Source: Candidatus Hydrogenedentota bacterium
GTDB taxonomy: Bacteria; Hydrogenedentota; Hydrogenedentia; Hydrogenedentales; JAEUWI01
Assembly: GCA_016182605.1 (NCBI GenBank)
Contig: JACPGE010000008.1
Coordinates: 62,001-126,000, forward strand
Direction: 5' to 3'
DNA length: 64,000 bases
The position numbers and the translations under genes are program-made. Under the pieces are notes generated by a model that saw only the letters and a list, made by a program, of their open reading frames with translations, searched no databases and was not told the DNA's origin. This document shows positions 29,563 to 37,584 of this stretch, piece after piece (position 1 is the first letter of the stretch; each line of letters begins with the position of its first letter).

Positions 29563-29781
29563 TGCCCGGTGGACGCCAGCACCATCGTCACGCTGAGCAT
29601 ATTTCACCACGTTCCAAGATGAGAGCGTTGCCAGAAAGCTTTGAAGTGGTGAAATATGCGGGCTATTGACAGCGAACTCTTGTCTTGTCGAGCGAAGCGA
29701 GCGAGCGCTTGATCGGGGCGCCTCGTTACCGCGTAAGGGCTCCGATTTCTATGATTTGGAGGTGCGGACTGATACAGGAAA

Positions 29782-29790
29782 TGGTATACT
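29782..29790 (+). promoter_or_regulatory. Extended -10 promoter, leaderless
   Basis: TGGTATACT ends 6 nt before the ATG at 29797. No Shine-Dalgarno is present, so the transcript is probably leaderless. No -35 is needed with an extended -10. Confidence 0.6.
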
Positions 29791-29796
29791 CGGGAC

Positions 29797-30483
29797 ATGA
29801 ACACAATCACCTATACACCTCCGGCCCTTGGCGCCGGTGCGTACGCAATTCCGGAGGCCGCGCGGTACCTCAAGATAGGCGCAGGCCGCTTACGGTCTTG
29901 GTTCGTGGCGGACACGCAAAAACAGTCCGCGTTTCTCGCCGATTTCAAGCCCATTGAGGGCTGCACCGCCATCAGTTTCTATGATCTCGTCGATTCCCAG
30001 GTCGCAGTACAATTGCGCGGAATGAACATTTCCATGCAGCGCATTCGACGGGTATACAACGCCATGAAAGCCGGGTTTGGCCTCAGGCATCCATTCTGTT
30101 CCGAACTGCTTTTCACCGATGGCAAGGATCTCTTCCTCAAGAGCGCGCAGGCGGTCGAAGATGCCAGCTTTATCGACATACTCACGCGGCAGCATTACTT
30201 CACGGAAGTCCTCACGCCGTTCTTGGGCCACATTGACTACGACCACGCCGTTGGCATGGCGCAACGCTGGCATATCTTCCCAAACGTGGTAATCGATCCC
30301 CGTGTCTTCTTTGGCAAGCCGGTAATCGAAGGTTCGCGAATTAGCACCTATACACTCGCACGCGAATATATTGCCAATGGGAATGACTCGGACATCGTGG
30401 CCGATCTCTACGATGTGTCAAGCTTACAGGTGCTGTCTGCATTTGAATTCGAGCGCGATATGGGCAATCTTGGGGCTGCGTGA
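29797..30483 (+). CDS. DUF433-domain antitoxin-like protein with N-terminal MerR/HTH-like region
   Basis: 228 aa. Residues 15-90 look like a helix-turn-helix region (AIPEAARYLKIGAGRLRSWF). The C-terminal DUF433 domain (about 160-225) has NVVIDPRVFFGKPVIEGSRI and TYTLAREYIANGNDSDIVADL. DUF433 proteins are commonly paired with PIN-like toxins. The stop overlaps the start of the PIN-like gene (GTGA). Base composition is less GC-rich than the surrounding housekeeping genes. Confidence 0.82.
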   Translation: MNTITYTPPALGAGAYAIPEAARYLKIGAGRLRSWFVADTQKQSAFLADFKPIEGCTAISFYDLVDSQVAVQLRGMNISMQRIRRVYNAMKAGFGLRHPFCSELLFTDGKDLFLKSAQAVEDASFIDILTRQHYFTEVLTPFLGHIDYDHAVGMAQRWHIFPNVVIDPRVFFGKPVIEGSRISTYTLAREYIANGNDSDIVADLYDVSSLQVLSAFEFERDMGNLGAA

Positions 30484-30890
30484 TTATTCTGGACGAGAAC
30501 CTGCCGCCAAAGGCGGCGAGAATGCTCGATGCTTTTGATCGGAAGTACGGTGTGCGGAGTATAGTGGATTTTGCCGACCGGGGAATAAGTGACCTCGACG
30601 TTTTCAAGCTGCTCGGAGAAATGCCGGAAAAGCCCGTATTTATCACGCAGGACGGACGCATATTGAAGCGCCCGGCCGAACGAGCCGCCCTCAAAGATAT
30701 AGACATCACAATCGTGTTCCTCGCTCCCAACTGGATGAACTTCTCGTGGCCGGAAAAAGCATGGAAGCTTGTTAAGGCGTGGCCCAGCGTCGCAGCCGAG
30801 GTTACGAACTGTCGAAAACCAACCGTATTCGAATTGCAGGGTGGAAGCTCGCTCAAGCTTAGCCGGCTATGTCTAACCTCTGAACTTTAG
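30480..30890 (+). CDS. PIN-like toxin (DUF5615-type)
   Basis: 136 aa. Starts MIILDENLPPKAARML, the N-terminal acidic strand of PIN-like DUF5615/Mut7-C proteins, then DFADRGISDLDVFKLL and KPVFITQDGRIL, which carry further acidic residues for metal binding. A ribonuclease toxin role is inferred from the family and from the GTGA overlap with the DUF433 gene. C-terminal 40 residues are unlike the family and may be an extension. Confidence 0.78.
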   Translation: MIILDENLPPKAARMLDAFDRKYGVRSIVDFADRGISDLDVFKLLGEMPEKPVFITQDGRILKRPAERAALKDIDITIVFLAPNWMNFSWPEKAWKLVKAWPSVAAEVTNCRKPTVFELQGGSSLKLSRLCLTSEL

Positions 30891-30980
30891 GCATTGCCCG
30901 CAGCAACGGGTATAGACGAATGGGAATCTCCATGCCGGGGCTGTGCCCATACTGAATTGAAGATATGGCCACGTTAATCA

Positions 30981-31022
30981 ATTGCCAGGCACGGCGGCGC
31001 GACGGAATTGCTGGGGATTTCA
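30981..31022 (+). pseudogene. Remnant of a Fis-type HTH coding sequence
   Basis: In the frame of the next gene this reads IARHGGATELLGIS, matching IAGHGGAAELLGIK near the end of the sigma-54 activator at 28511-28549. 31 of 39 bases agree and six of eight differences are third-codon positions. An in-frame TAA two codons upstream cuts it off, so only a fragment remains. Confidence 0.6.
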
Positions 31023-32123
31023 ATGAGGTCAAGTAAACTCAGAGCGCGAACCAAGATCGCACTAGTTGTCGCGACCGCACTTGGCCTCGTGGTGAGCATT
31101 TGTTTGGTGGTGGTGTGGGTATGCGGTATAGCGAGTACCGCTTCGCCGGCGGCTGGAATTGGATATAATTTTAGAGTGACGGCGATCTACGATGACCGCT
31201 TCGTGACTTTGGAGCAAATGGGGGGAGAGACTAAGCGAAGTGTTGTCGCGATACCTCAGATTCGAAGCGCTTCCATACCAGGGTTTTCTTGCTTATCGAA
31301 TCCTGCATGGGTAGAAGATTTTATTTACGCCCCGGAGAGTGCGGCAAAATTCCTGTGCCTCAAGCCCGATAATCGCGATGTCTTAGTATACGTGAAGGAA
31401 GACATGACGTCGCGTCAAGAACTTCTCGTTTTTGACGGGGATTCGGTTTGCAAGCCGCTGGAGGAGTCAAATGTCTCAGCCGGGAATCGTACGCTTCTTT
31501 TTGAGTATGTGTCGCCTCATGAATTTGCGGTACTTACGAATTCTCACGACGCCTCCAAGCTCGATTTGTACATTGTGCGTATCACGTCTTCCAAGGGCCG
31601 GCTCAATTCTTCGTTGAGGCGATACGATTTGGATCTTCGTGTCCTGCCGGATAGCTCCTATGAGTTTGGTATAGTGGACGCGGGAAATGAATATAGAGGC
31701 CATGTACATGGGGTGCATGCGAATGAACTCTTGTTTTCGATTTCGAAGTCTGGGCACATTACAAAAACGGATGTGCCCTATTCCTCCCTGGAGCTGTCAC
31801 CGAATGGGGAGCTTGCCGCGGTCTTTTCTACGTCTCATAAACAAGAAATAGCGTCCGTGGATTGGCAATCGCATAGCTTACGTCCGTTTTCTTCTTTCTC
31901 ATTTAAAGGGCAAAGATACTACGGCTGGGCTCCCGATTCAAGGCACCTTTTGTTTGGGGACCAACGAATTTCTGGGGCTTTTCTCAATGTTTACAACGTC
32001 TTTGAGGAGAGACTCGCGATCTCCTGCAACTTGCGGAACGATACGTATTTACTACCGCTCTCTCTTCAATTTGATTTTCAGATGCCTACTCGGCTTCGTG
32101 AACCCTCGCCTGTCCCGGAATAG
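31023..32123 (+). CDS. Membrane-anchored protein with beta-propeller-like repeats, unknown function
   Basis: 366 aa. A signal anchor lies at about 13-36 (ALVVATALGLVVSICLVVVW). The rest resembles PD40/WD40-like propeller blades (SSLELSPNGELAAVFSTS, YGWAPDSRHLLFGD). ATG 31023 has GGGGA 6 nt upstream; a TTG at 31008 extends into the Fis-like remnant. Markedly lower GC than the chromosome average, suggesting acquired DNA. No specific function can be given. Confidence 0.65.
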   Translation: MRSSKLRARTKIALVVATALGLVVSICLVVVWVCGIASTASPAAGIGYNFRVTAIYDDRFVTLEQMGGETKRSVVAIPQIRSASIPGFSCLSNPAWVEDFIYAPESAAKFLCLKPDNRDVLVYVKEDMTSRQELLVFDGDSVCKPLEESNVSAGNRTLLFEYVSPHEFAVLTNSHDASKLDLYIVRITSSKGRLNSSLRRYDLDLRVLPDSSYEFGIVDAGNEYRGHVHGVHANELLFSISKSGHITKTDVPYSSLELSPNGELAAVFSTSHKQEIASVDWQSHSLRPFSSFSFKGQRYYGWAPDSRHLLFGDQRISGAFLNVYNVFEERLAISCNLRNDTYLLPLSLQFDFQMPTRLREPSPVPE

Positions 32124-32188
32124 CCGCGTTTCTGCCGTTTTTCACAGTTCCCAAAGGGGATATCCTCATTTATTCGCAGAATATGATC

Positions 32189-32217
32189 TTGACATCATAT
32201 GCTTTATGGATCATAAT
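32189..32217 (+). promoter_or_regulatory. Consensus sigma-70 promoter, leaderless higB
   Basis: TTGACA (32189-32194), 17-nt spacer, CATAAT (32212-32217). The ATG follows 5 nt later, so transcription should begin at or next to the start codon. Confidence 0.8.
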
Positions 32218-32222
32218 CGACT

Positions 32223-32582
32223 ATGGTTACTTGGCAGGTCGAGTTTTGTGATGACTTCTATCTGGAGTTCAAGGAACTTGAGGAAGTTGTTCAAGATGAA
32301 CTTCTGGCCTCTCTGACCCTTCTCAAGGCACTTGGTCCGGGGCTGGGCCGGCCCCATGTAGACACGTTGGAAGGGTCAAAACACAGCAACATGAAGGAAT
32401 TGCGGTTCAGGGCGAACGACGGAGTATGGCGTGCCGCCTTCGCCTTTGACCCGGCGAGAACCGCCATAGTGCTGGTTGCCGGAGATAAGGCCAGATCAGG
32501 TCAAAGACGATTTTACAAACAGCTCATCAAGAAAGCGGACAAACGCTTCGATGAGCATTTAGAACGACTGAAAGGAGGATGA
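32223..32582 (+). CDS. higB: HigB/RelE-family mRNA interferase toxin
   Basis: 119 aa. The family core is ELLASLTLLKALGPGLGRP, MKELRFRANDGVWRAAFAFD, and RRFYKQLIKKADKRFDEHL. These match phage-Gp49/HigB-like toxins that cleave mRNA on the ribosome. The toxin gene precedes the antitoxin, the usual order for higBA. Its promoter is leaderless. Confidence 0.92.
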   Translation: MVTWQVEFCDDFYLEFKELEEVVQDELLASLTLLKALGPGLGRPHVDTLEGSKHSNMKELRFRANDGVWRAAFAFDPARTAIVLVAGDKARSGQRRFYKQLIKKADKRFDEHLERLKGG

Positions 32583-32583
32583 T

Positions 32584-32910
32584 ATGACCAAGAAACTGGG
32601 TGATGTCATGAGCGGCCTTTCCAGAAAGAGACGGGAAAAGATAGAACACCGGGGAAAGGAGTTGCTGAACGAGTACATGACTCTTGCCGAACTTCGGAAG
32701 GCCCAGCAACTCACCCAAAAGGAGTTGGCCGAAAAGCTTCAAGTCAATCAGGAGAATATCTCCAGGCTTGAAAAGCGCTCTGACATGATGCTGTCCACCT
32801 TGCGGCATCATGTGGAAGCCATGGGCGGCGAACTAAGCATAACCGTCCAGTTTCCCGATCATACTCCGATTCGCATTTCGGGCCTCGCCGATATCTCGAG
32901 CGAGAAATAA
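32584..32910 (+). CDS. higA: HigA-family XRE antitoxin
   Basis: 108 aa. The HTH_3 domain is at about 38-95: LRKAQQLTQKELAEKLQVNQ and ENISRLEKRSDMMLSTLRHH. It starts one base after the higB stop, with AAAGGAGG just upstream inside higB. It should neutralise HigB and repress the pair's promoter. Confidence 0.92.
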   Translation: MTKKLGDVMSGLSRKRREKIEHRGKELLNEYMTLAELRKAQQLTQKELAEKLQVNQENISRLEKRSDMMLSTLRHHVEAMGGELSITVQFPDHTPIRISGLADISSEK

Positions 32911-32998
32911 ATACCTGAAAAGTGCGCACACCAGAAGCGTATATCGGCACGCCCGGCAAGCCATCAGATACGACGCCATGGGAATGTAAAAATCGTTT

Positions 32999-33940
32999 CT
33001 ACAGTGCTTTTAACAGGCCGTCGAAGTAGGCGATGGTCGGCTTCAGGCCCTCGTGCAAGGGCACGCTGGGTTCCCAGCCAAGCTTTTCCTTCGCGAGGGA
33101 GATATCCGGCTTGCGGCGTGTGGGGTCGTTCTGCGGCAGGGGCTTGCGCTCGATCTTCGACTTGCTGCCCGTGATCTGAATGATCGCCTCGGCCAGTTCC
33201 AGGATCGTGAATTCGCCGGGATTCCCGATGTTCACCGGGCCGTTGAAGCCCTCGCAATCCATCATGCGGATCATGCCTTCCAGGAGATCGCTGTAGTAAC
33301 AAAAGGATCGCGTCTGGCTGCCGTCGCCGTAAATGGTGATGGGCTCGCCGCGCAGCGCCTGCACCACAAAATTGCTCACGACGCGCCCGTCGTTGATGAG
33401 CATGCGCGGGCCATAGGTGTTGAAGATGCGGATGACGCGGATGTCGACCTTGTTCTGCTGGAAGTAGTCGAAGAAGAGGGATTCGGCGACGCGCTTGCCT
33501 TCGTCGTAACAGCTTCGCGGTCCGATCGGGTTCACATTGCCCCAGTACGACTCCACCTGGGGATGGATCTCCGGGTCGCCGTAGATCTCGGAGGTGGATG
33601 CCTGCAATACCCGCGCACGCACGCGCTTGGCGAGTCCGAGGCAGTTCAGCGCGCCCATGACATTGGTCTTGATGGTCTTCACAGGGTTGTGCTGATAGTG
33701 CACGGGGGAAGCAGGGCACGCAAGATTATAGATGCGATCCGCTTCGAGAAAGAATGGCTCCGTCACGTCGTGGCGGATGAGTTCGAAGCTGGGATTGCCC
33801 AAGAGATGCTTAATGTTCTCCTTGCGGCCCGTGAAGAAGTTGTCCATGCAGAGCACCTCTTCACCGCGGGCGAGCAGGCGCTCGCAGAGGTGTGAGCCCA
33901 GGAATCCCGCGCCTCCCGTAACCAGATTTACATGCGACAT
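32999..33940 (-). CDS. UDP-glucuronate decarboxylase (UDP-xylose synthase)
   Basis: 313 aa, extended SDR. NAD-binding [15 protein letters not shown] is at the N-terminus, followed by [10 protein letters not shown], catalytic YDEGKR, and [10 protein letters not shown]. It decarboxylates UDP-glucuronate to UDP-xylose for exopolysaccharide or cell-surface glycans. ATG 33940 has GGGAGA upstream; the longer frame to 34027 is not supported. Converges with higA. Confidence 0.93.
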   Translation of the reverse strand: MSHVNLVTGGAGFLGSHLCERLLARGEEVLCMDNFFTGRKENIKHLLGNPSFELIRHDVTEPFFLEADRIYNLACPASPVHYQHNPVKTIKTNVMGALNCLGLAKRVRARVLQASTSEIYGDPEIHPQVESYWGNVNPIGPRSCYDEGKRVAESLFFDYFQQNKVDIRVIRIFNTYGPRMLINDGRVVSNFVVQALRGEPITIYGDGSQTRSFCYYSDLLEGMIRMMDCEGFNGPVNIGNPGEFTILELAEAIIQITGSKSKIERKPLPQNDPTRRKPDISLAKEKLGWEPSVPLHEGLKPTIAYFDGLLKAL

Positions 33941-34126
33941 GCCGCTTCTATCTCCCTTCAAGCACCGGGCCGGGTTCCCGGCAACCGGATAACGCACACC
34001 CAATCGCCACGCAAGGCCCAGACACACGAGCCGGCGCGTTCTGAGCAGGGAGAATCATAACAGAGTCCCGCCGCCAGGTTACATGCCACGCAGGCAACCG
34101 GATCCACGCGTCCAATTGCTATGCCG

Positions 34127-35173
34127 TTACCGGGCCGCGCTTGCGCCCGTGCCGAGGAATCCGGCCACCAAGGGCGCATCCTCCAAGCTGTTCAGGCAGA
34201 GGTCGGCCCCGGTGTCAAAGGCCTGGCTGTGGAAGCCCGCGTTGCCGCCATAGACGATGAGCGGCACCGACGCGATGCCGGGGCTTGCCTTGATGATGCG
34301 GCAGGCTTCCAGGGCGCTGAGCTGGCGCTGCTCCTCGCAGACCATGATGGCGGCGGGTTGGCCCGTCCAGAGGCGGAAGCCCAATTCGAGGAGATTGCGC
34401 ACGACCACCACCTCGAAGGTGTCGCCATTCAGGGCCCGCTGCACCAGGGCCCGATCGGCTTCATTGGCGGTCAAGACGAGCACCTGCGGACGCTTCGGGG
34501 TATCGCTGCGGAACTCCCGGTTGGCAATGTAGACGCCGATCTCGGAGCCGTTGCTCAGGGAGGCGAACTGACAGCCGTAGAGGATGGTGCGATCGGGTCC
34601 CTTGCGCACATTCCGGATGACGGCATTGAGTTCTTCCATCGCGCCACAGCCAGGCAACTGGAAGGAGAGCCGGATCTCTTCTTGCAGCGCGAAGAGGTGG
34701 GAAGAACGGATGCTGCATCCGCCCAGACTGAGGTCGTCCAACAGTGCGGGAATGCCCTCGGCGCCGTGGCCGAATATCTGGCAGGGAATGCTCAACTGGA
34801 TGCGGTCGTGCGCGCGCATGCGGATGCGGTTGGCCTGCGCCGGCCAGTGAACGATCACGAGGCCGAGGGGGGTCTGAGCCCCCGGATCCAGAATGGAGCT
34901 AATGAAACCCCAAACATCGCCATTCGCAAAGAAGCGGACCGCACACGGCTGGCTCTTCCGGATCAGCCTGAATTCCGCGAGGTTGGCCGGTTCGAAAATG
35001 AGGTAGCGCCCGGCAATCCACCCGCAGAGCCGCGCCCGGCAGCGGAGCGCCTGCGGGCCATAGGGATTGAGGTCCAGAAACACCTCAAGCCCGAGCGACA
35101 ACTGTGTCCCAATGGCGTGCTGCTCCTGGACGGTAGTGGCCGGGTGCATGGGTTGTTCAGTTTTTTTGGTCAC
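34127..35173 (-). CDS. PilZ c-di-GMP-binding protein with degenerate receiver domain
   Basis: 348 aa from GTG 35173. An N-terminal YcgR-like flavodoxin-type barrel (about 15-105) precedes a PilZ domain with the RMRAHDR and DLSLGG c-di-GMP motifs, and a C-terminal receiver-like domain (PQVLVLTANEADRALVQRAL). Where a receiver has its phospho-aspartate, this one reads AIMVCEEQ, and the first acidic pair is also missing. So it is probably not phosphorylated and serves binding. GGGG sits 6 nt before GTG 35173; GTG 35206 and ATG 35149 are alternatives. Confidence 0.82.
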   Translation of the reverse strand: MTKKTEQPMHPATTVQEQHAIGTQLSLGLEVFLDLNPYGPQALRCRARLCGWIAGRYLIFEPANLAEFRLIRKSQPCAVRFFANGDVWGFISSILDPGAQTPLGLVIVHWPAQANRIRMRAHDRIQLSIPCQIFGHGAEGIPALLDDLSLGGCSIRSSHLFALQEEIRLSFQLPGCGAMEELNAVIRNVRKGPDRTILYGCQFASLSNGSEIGVYIANREFRSDTPKRPQVLVLTANEADRALVQRALNGDTFEVVVVRNLLELGFRLWTGQPAAIMVCEEQRQLSALEACRIIKASPGIASVPLIVYGGNAGFHSQAFDTGADLCLNSLEDAPLVAGFLGTGASAAR

Positions 35174-35262
35174 GTGTTGCCCCGCGCGTTGGATGATACG
35201 GGCCACGTATCAGGCCCAGTTCAGTGTGCTGCAAATCGGGCTGCTTGTCAACAGGGCACATC

Positions 35263-35372
35263 GCTATCCCGGATAAATCACGGGCTCCAACAGATGTAGT
35301 CATAACTCCCGCTCGCACATTTCGTTGTCTCAACTTCAAGTCTGGGATTTACTAACAGCCCGTGATCTAGCC
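35263..35372. repeat. 110-bp element with terminal inverted repeats, copy 2
   Basis: The first 28 bases are identical to copy 1 at 29452, and it ends ACAGCCCGTGATCTAGCC. Its right end touches the left end of the insertion sequence. Confidence 0.8.
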
Positions 35373-37387
35373 CATTTCCCGCAGTAGTCTAGCCGCGAGC
35401 ACGCCTTTGCCTCTGCTGAGGAGCCGTAAGTCCTCTGTTTGGGTGCCGCCTTCTTTCATATCGTGTGTAGTGCAGACCGCCCTATTGTCAGCGTCGCTTC
35501 CTTGTGGGATCATAGCGGTGGTTTGGAGCGCACGGTACGATGTTTCTCAGACGTCACACCCGCAAGAAGAAGGACGAGACGTACGAGTATTGGACGCTCG
35601 TCGAGTCGGTGCGCACGCACGAGGGTCCGCGCCAGCGCATTGTGGCGGCCATCGGCAAGCTGCCGGGCCTCGACGAGGAAGCGCGCGTCGGCTGGGAGCA
35701 TATTGGTGAGATTCTCGATGGCCGGTTGCACCAGCGGGACCTGCTGCGGGCGGATCCGGATCCGCCGGCTTGGGCGACGGTGGACACGTCTCGGGTGCGA
35801 GTCGAGCGTTTGCGCCGCTTCGGAGAGGTTTACTTGGGCTTGGCGTTGTGGCGGCGGCTGAAGCTGGACGCGTTCTTCGACGAGGCCATGGCGCCGGGCC
35901 GCGAGGAGATCGCCTGGGGAACGATGGCCTGCATCCTCGTCCTGGCCCGCTTCTGTGCGCCGTCGTCGGAATTGCAGATAGCGGATTTCTGGTACGGAAA
36001 AACGGCGCTGGACGATCTGTTGGGCGTCGCGCCGGAGAAGGTGAACGACGACCGGCTCTACCGCGCGCTCGACGCGTTGCTGCCGCACAAGGACGCCCTG
36101 TTCGCCCATTTCCAAAAGGTCTATGGCGAACTCTTCGGCACGACCTTCGACATCCTGCTCTACGATATTACGTCGACTTATTTCGAGGGCCAAGCCAAAG
36201 GTAATCCGCAAGCGCAGCGGGGCTACTCCCGCGACAGCCGTCCCGATTGCGTGCAGGTGTGCATCGCCCTGGTTGTGACGCCGGAGGGTTTGCCGCTGTC
36301 GTACGAAGTCTTCGACGGCAACCGCACGGACGTGACGACGGTCGAGGAAATCGTCGAGACGATGCGCGGGAAATACGGGCACGAAAGGCGCACCTGGGTC
36401 ATGGACCGCGGCATGGTCAGCGAGGACAATCTCGATATGCTGCGCGATGCCAAGGCCAGTTATTTGGTAGGCACGCCCAAGAGCATGCTCAAGCAGTTCG
36501 ATCGCGACTTGCTCGAAGAGGATTGGGAGCAGGTGGAATCCAATGTAGAGGTGAAGCTCCGTCCCTCTCCCGACGGCAGCGACGAGACCTTCGTACTGTG
36601 CCGTTCGCGCGGGCGCATCGAGAAAGAAAAGGCCATACGGGAAAAGCAACGCGTTCGCCTGGAAACCGAACTGAACAAGCTCAAGGCGCACATCGACGCC
36701 GATACCCGGACACTGCGCAACCGCAGCACCGCCGAACGCCGCGTCGGCCGGCTCTTCGAGAAGTACTCGAGGGCGGCACGGTTTTTCCAGGTGAACATCG
36801 GCGAGACGGACGACCCGAGTCACAAGAGCGGCAAACGCCTGAACATCGCCGTCACGCAAGACCCCGCTCATCGTGAATGGGCCGAACTCACCGACGGCTG
36901 CTACCTCCTGCGGACCAACCTGAAAAACGAAGACGCGAAGAGCCTTTGGCGGACCTACATCGGCCTCACCCAAATAGAAGACAGCTTCCGTATCGGAAAA
37001 CACGACCTCGGTTTGCGGCCCATCTTCCACCACAAACCCGAGCGGACCCAGGCGCACATCCTCGTGTGTTTCCTGGCGCTTGTGATGTGGCGCACCCTGC
37101 AACAATGGATGGAAGGCGCCGGACTCGGCACCGCCCCGAGAAAACTCCTCGAAGAGATGGCCGAAGTGCGCTCCATGGACGTGGTGCTCCCCACCGGCGC
37201 GCATCACGACATCCGGCTGCGCACCGTCAGCCGCCCCGAAAGCCACCTCGCAATCCTGCTGCAGAAACTCGGCCTTCCGCTACCGAACAAACCAAAATCG
37301 ATCTAAAATGTAGTGCAGACTTTTTAGGAAAAATGCCGGGTTTCCTAAAGAATATCAGTTTCATGGTCCGTAACTGCGGAAAATGGG
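35371..37387 (+). mobile_element. IS1634-type insertion sequence
   Basis: About 2.0 kb. Likely terminal inverted repeats are CCCATTTCCCGCAGT (35371-35385) and its counterpart at 37373-37387 (14 of 15 match). Flanking bases CTAG on the left and TTAG on the right may be a 4-bp target duplication with one change. A 12-bp direct repeat TGTAGTGCAGAC (35466-35477 and 37309-37320) flanks the transposase gene inside the element. Confidence 0.7.
35540..37306 (+). CDS. IS1634-family DDE transposase
   Basis: 588 aa, apparently intact. DDE catalytic segments: LYDITSTYFEGQAKG (first Asp), RRTWVMDRGMVSEDNL (second Asp), and IEDSFRIGKHDLGLRPI (Glu). The large insertion between the second Asp and Glu is typical of the IS4/IS1634 supergroup. 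No second copy is in the window. Confidence 0.93.
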   Translation: MFLRRHTRKKKDETYEYWTLVESVRTHEGPRQRIVAAIGKLPGLDEEARVGWEHIGEILDGRLHQRDLLRADPDPPAWATVDTSRVRVERLRRFGEVYLGLALWRRLKLDAFFDEAMAPGREEIAWGTMACILVLARFCAPSSELQIADFWYGKTALDDLLGVAPEKVNDDRLYRALDALLPHKDALFAHFQKVYGELFGTTFDILLYDITSTYFEGQAKGNPQAQRGYSRDSRPDCVQVCIALVVTPEGLPLSYEVFDGNRTDVTTVEEIVETMRGKYGHERRTWVMDRGMVSEDNLDMLRDAKASYLVGTPKSMLKQFDRDLLEEDWEQVESNVEVKLRPSPDGSDETFVLCRSRGRIEKEKAIREKQRVRLETELNKLKAHIDADTRTLRNRSTAERRVGRLFEKYSRAARFFQVNIGETDDPSHKSGKRLNIAVTQDPAHREWAELTDGCYLLRTNLKNEDAKSLWRTYIGLTQIEDSFRIGKHDLGLRPIFHHKPERTQAHILVCFLALVMWRTLQQWMEGAGLGTAPRKLLEEMAEVRSMDVVLPTGAHHDIRLRTVSRPESHLAILLQKLGLPLPNKPKSI

Positions 37388-37504
37388 TTAGACTGCTCAC
37401 CAACACCACCACAACTCGACAGATTATCACCCCTCAACCGTGAGAGGCAAACAACTTTAAACAGTTATAACAAAACAACTTATGATTACAACTACATTCC
37501 CCGC

Positions 37505-37571
37505 TTGACAAAAGAACCGAGATACAACATAATTGTTGCGCAACCAACATGTTGCGCAACAATTATGTTGT
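37505..37571 (+). promoter_or_regulatory. Consensus promoter overlapped by a 21-bp perfect inverted repeat
   Basis: TTGACA (37505-37510), 17-nt spacer, CATAAT (37528-37533). The -10 lies inside the left arm of a perfect inverted repeat: arms 37524-37544 and 37551-37571, 6-nt spacer. Each arm contains TTGCGCAA, and the centre CAACATGTTG is also palindromic. The ATG of the ATPase gene follows 13 nt after the right arm. A repressor bound here would block the polymerase. Confidence 0.85.
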
Positions 37572-37584
37572 GAAAGGGTAAGTC

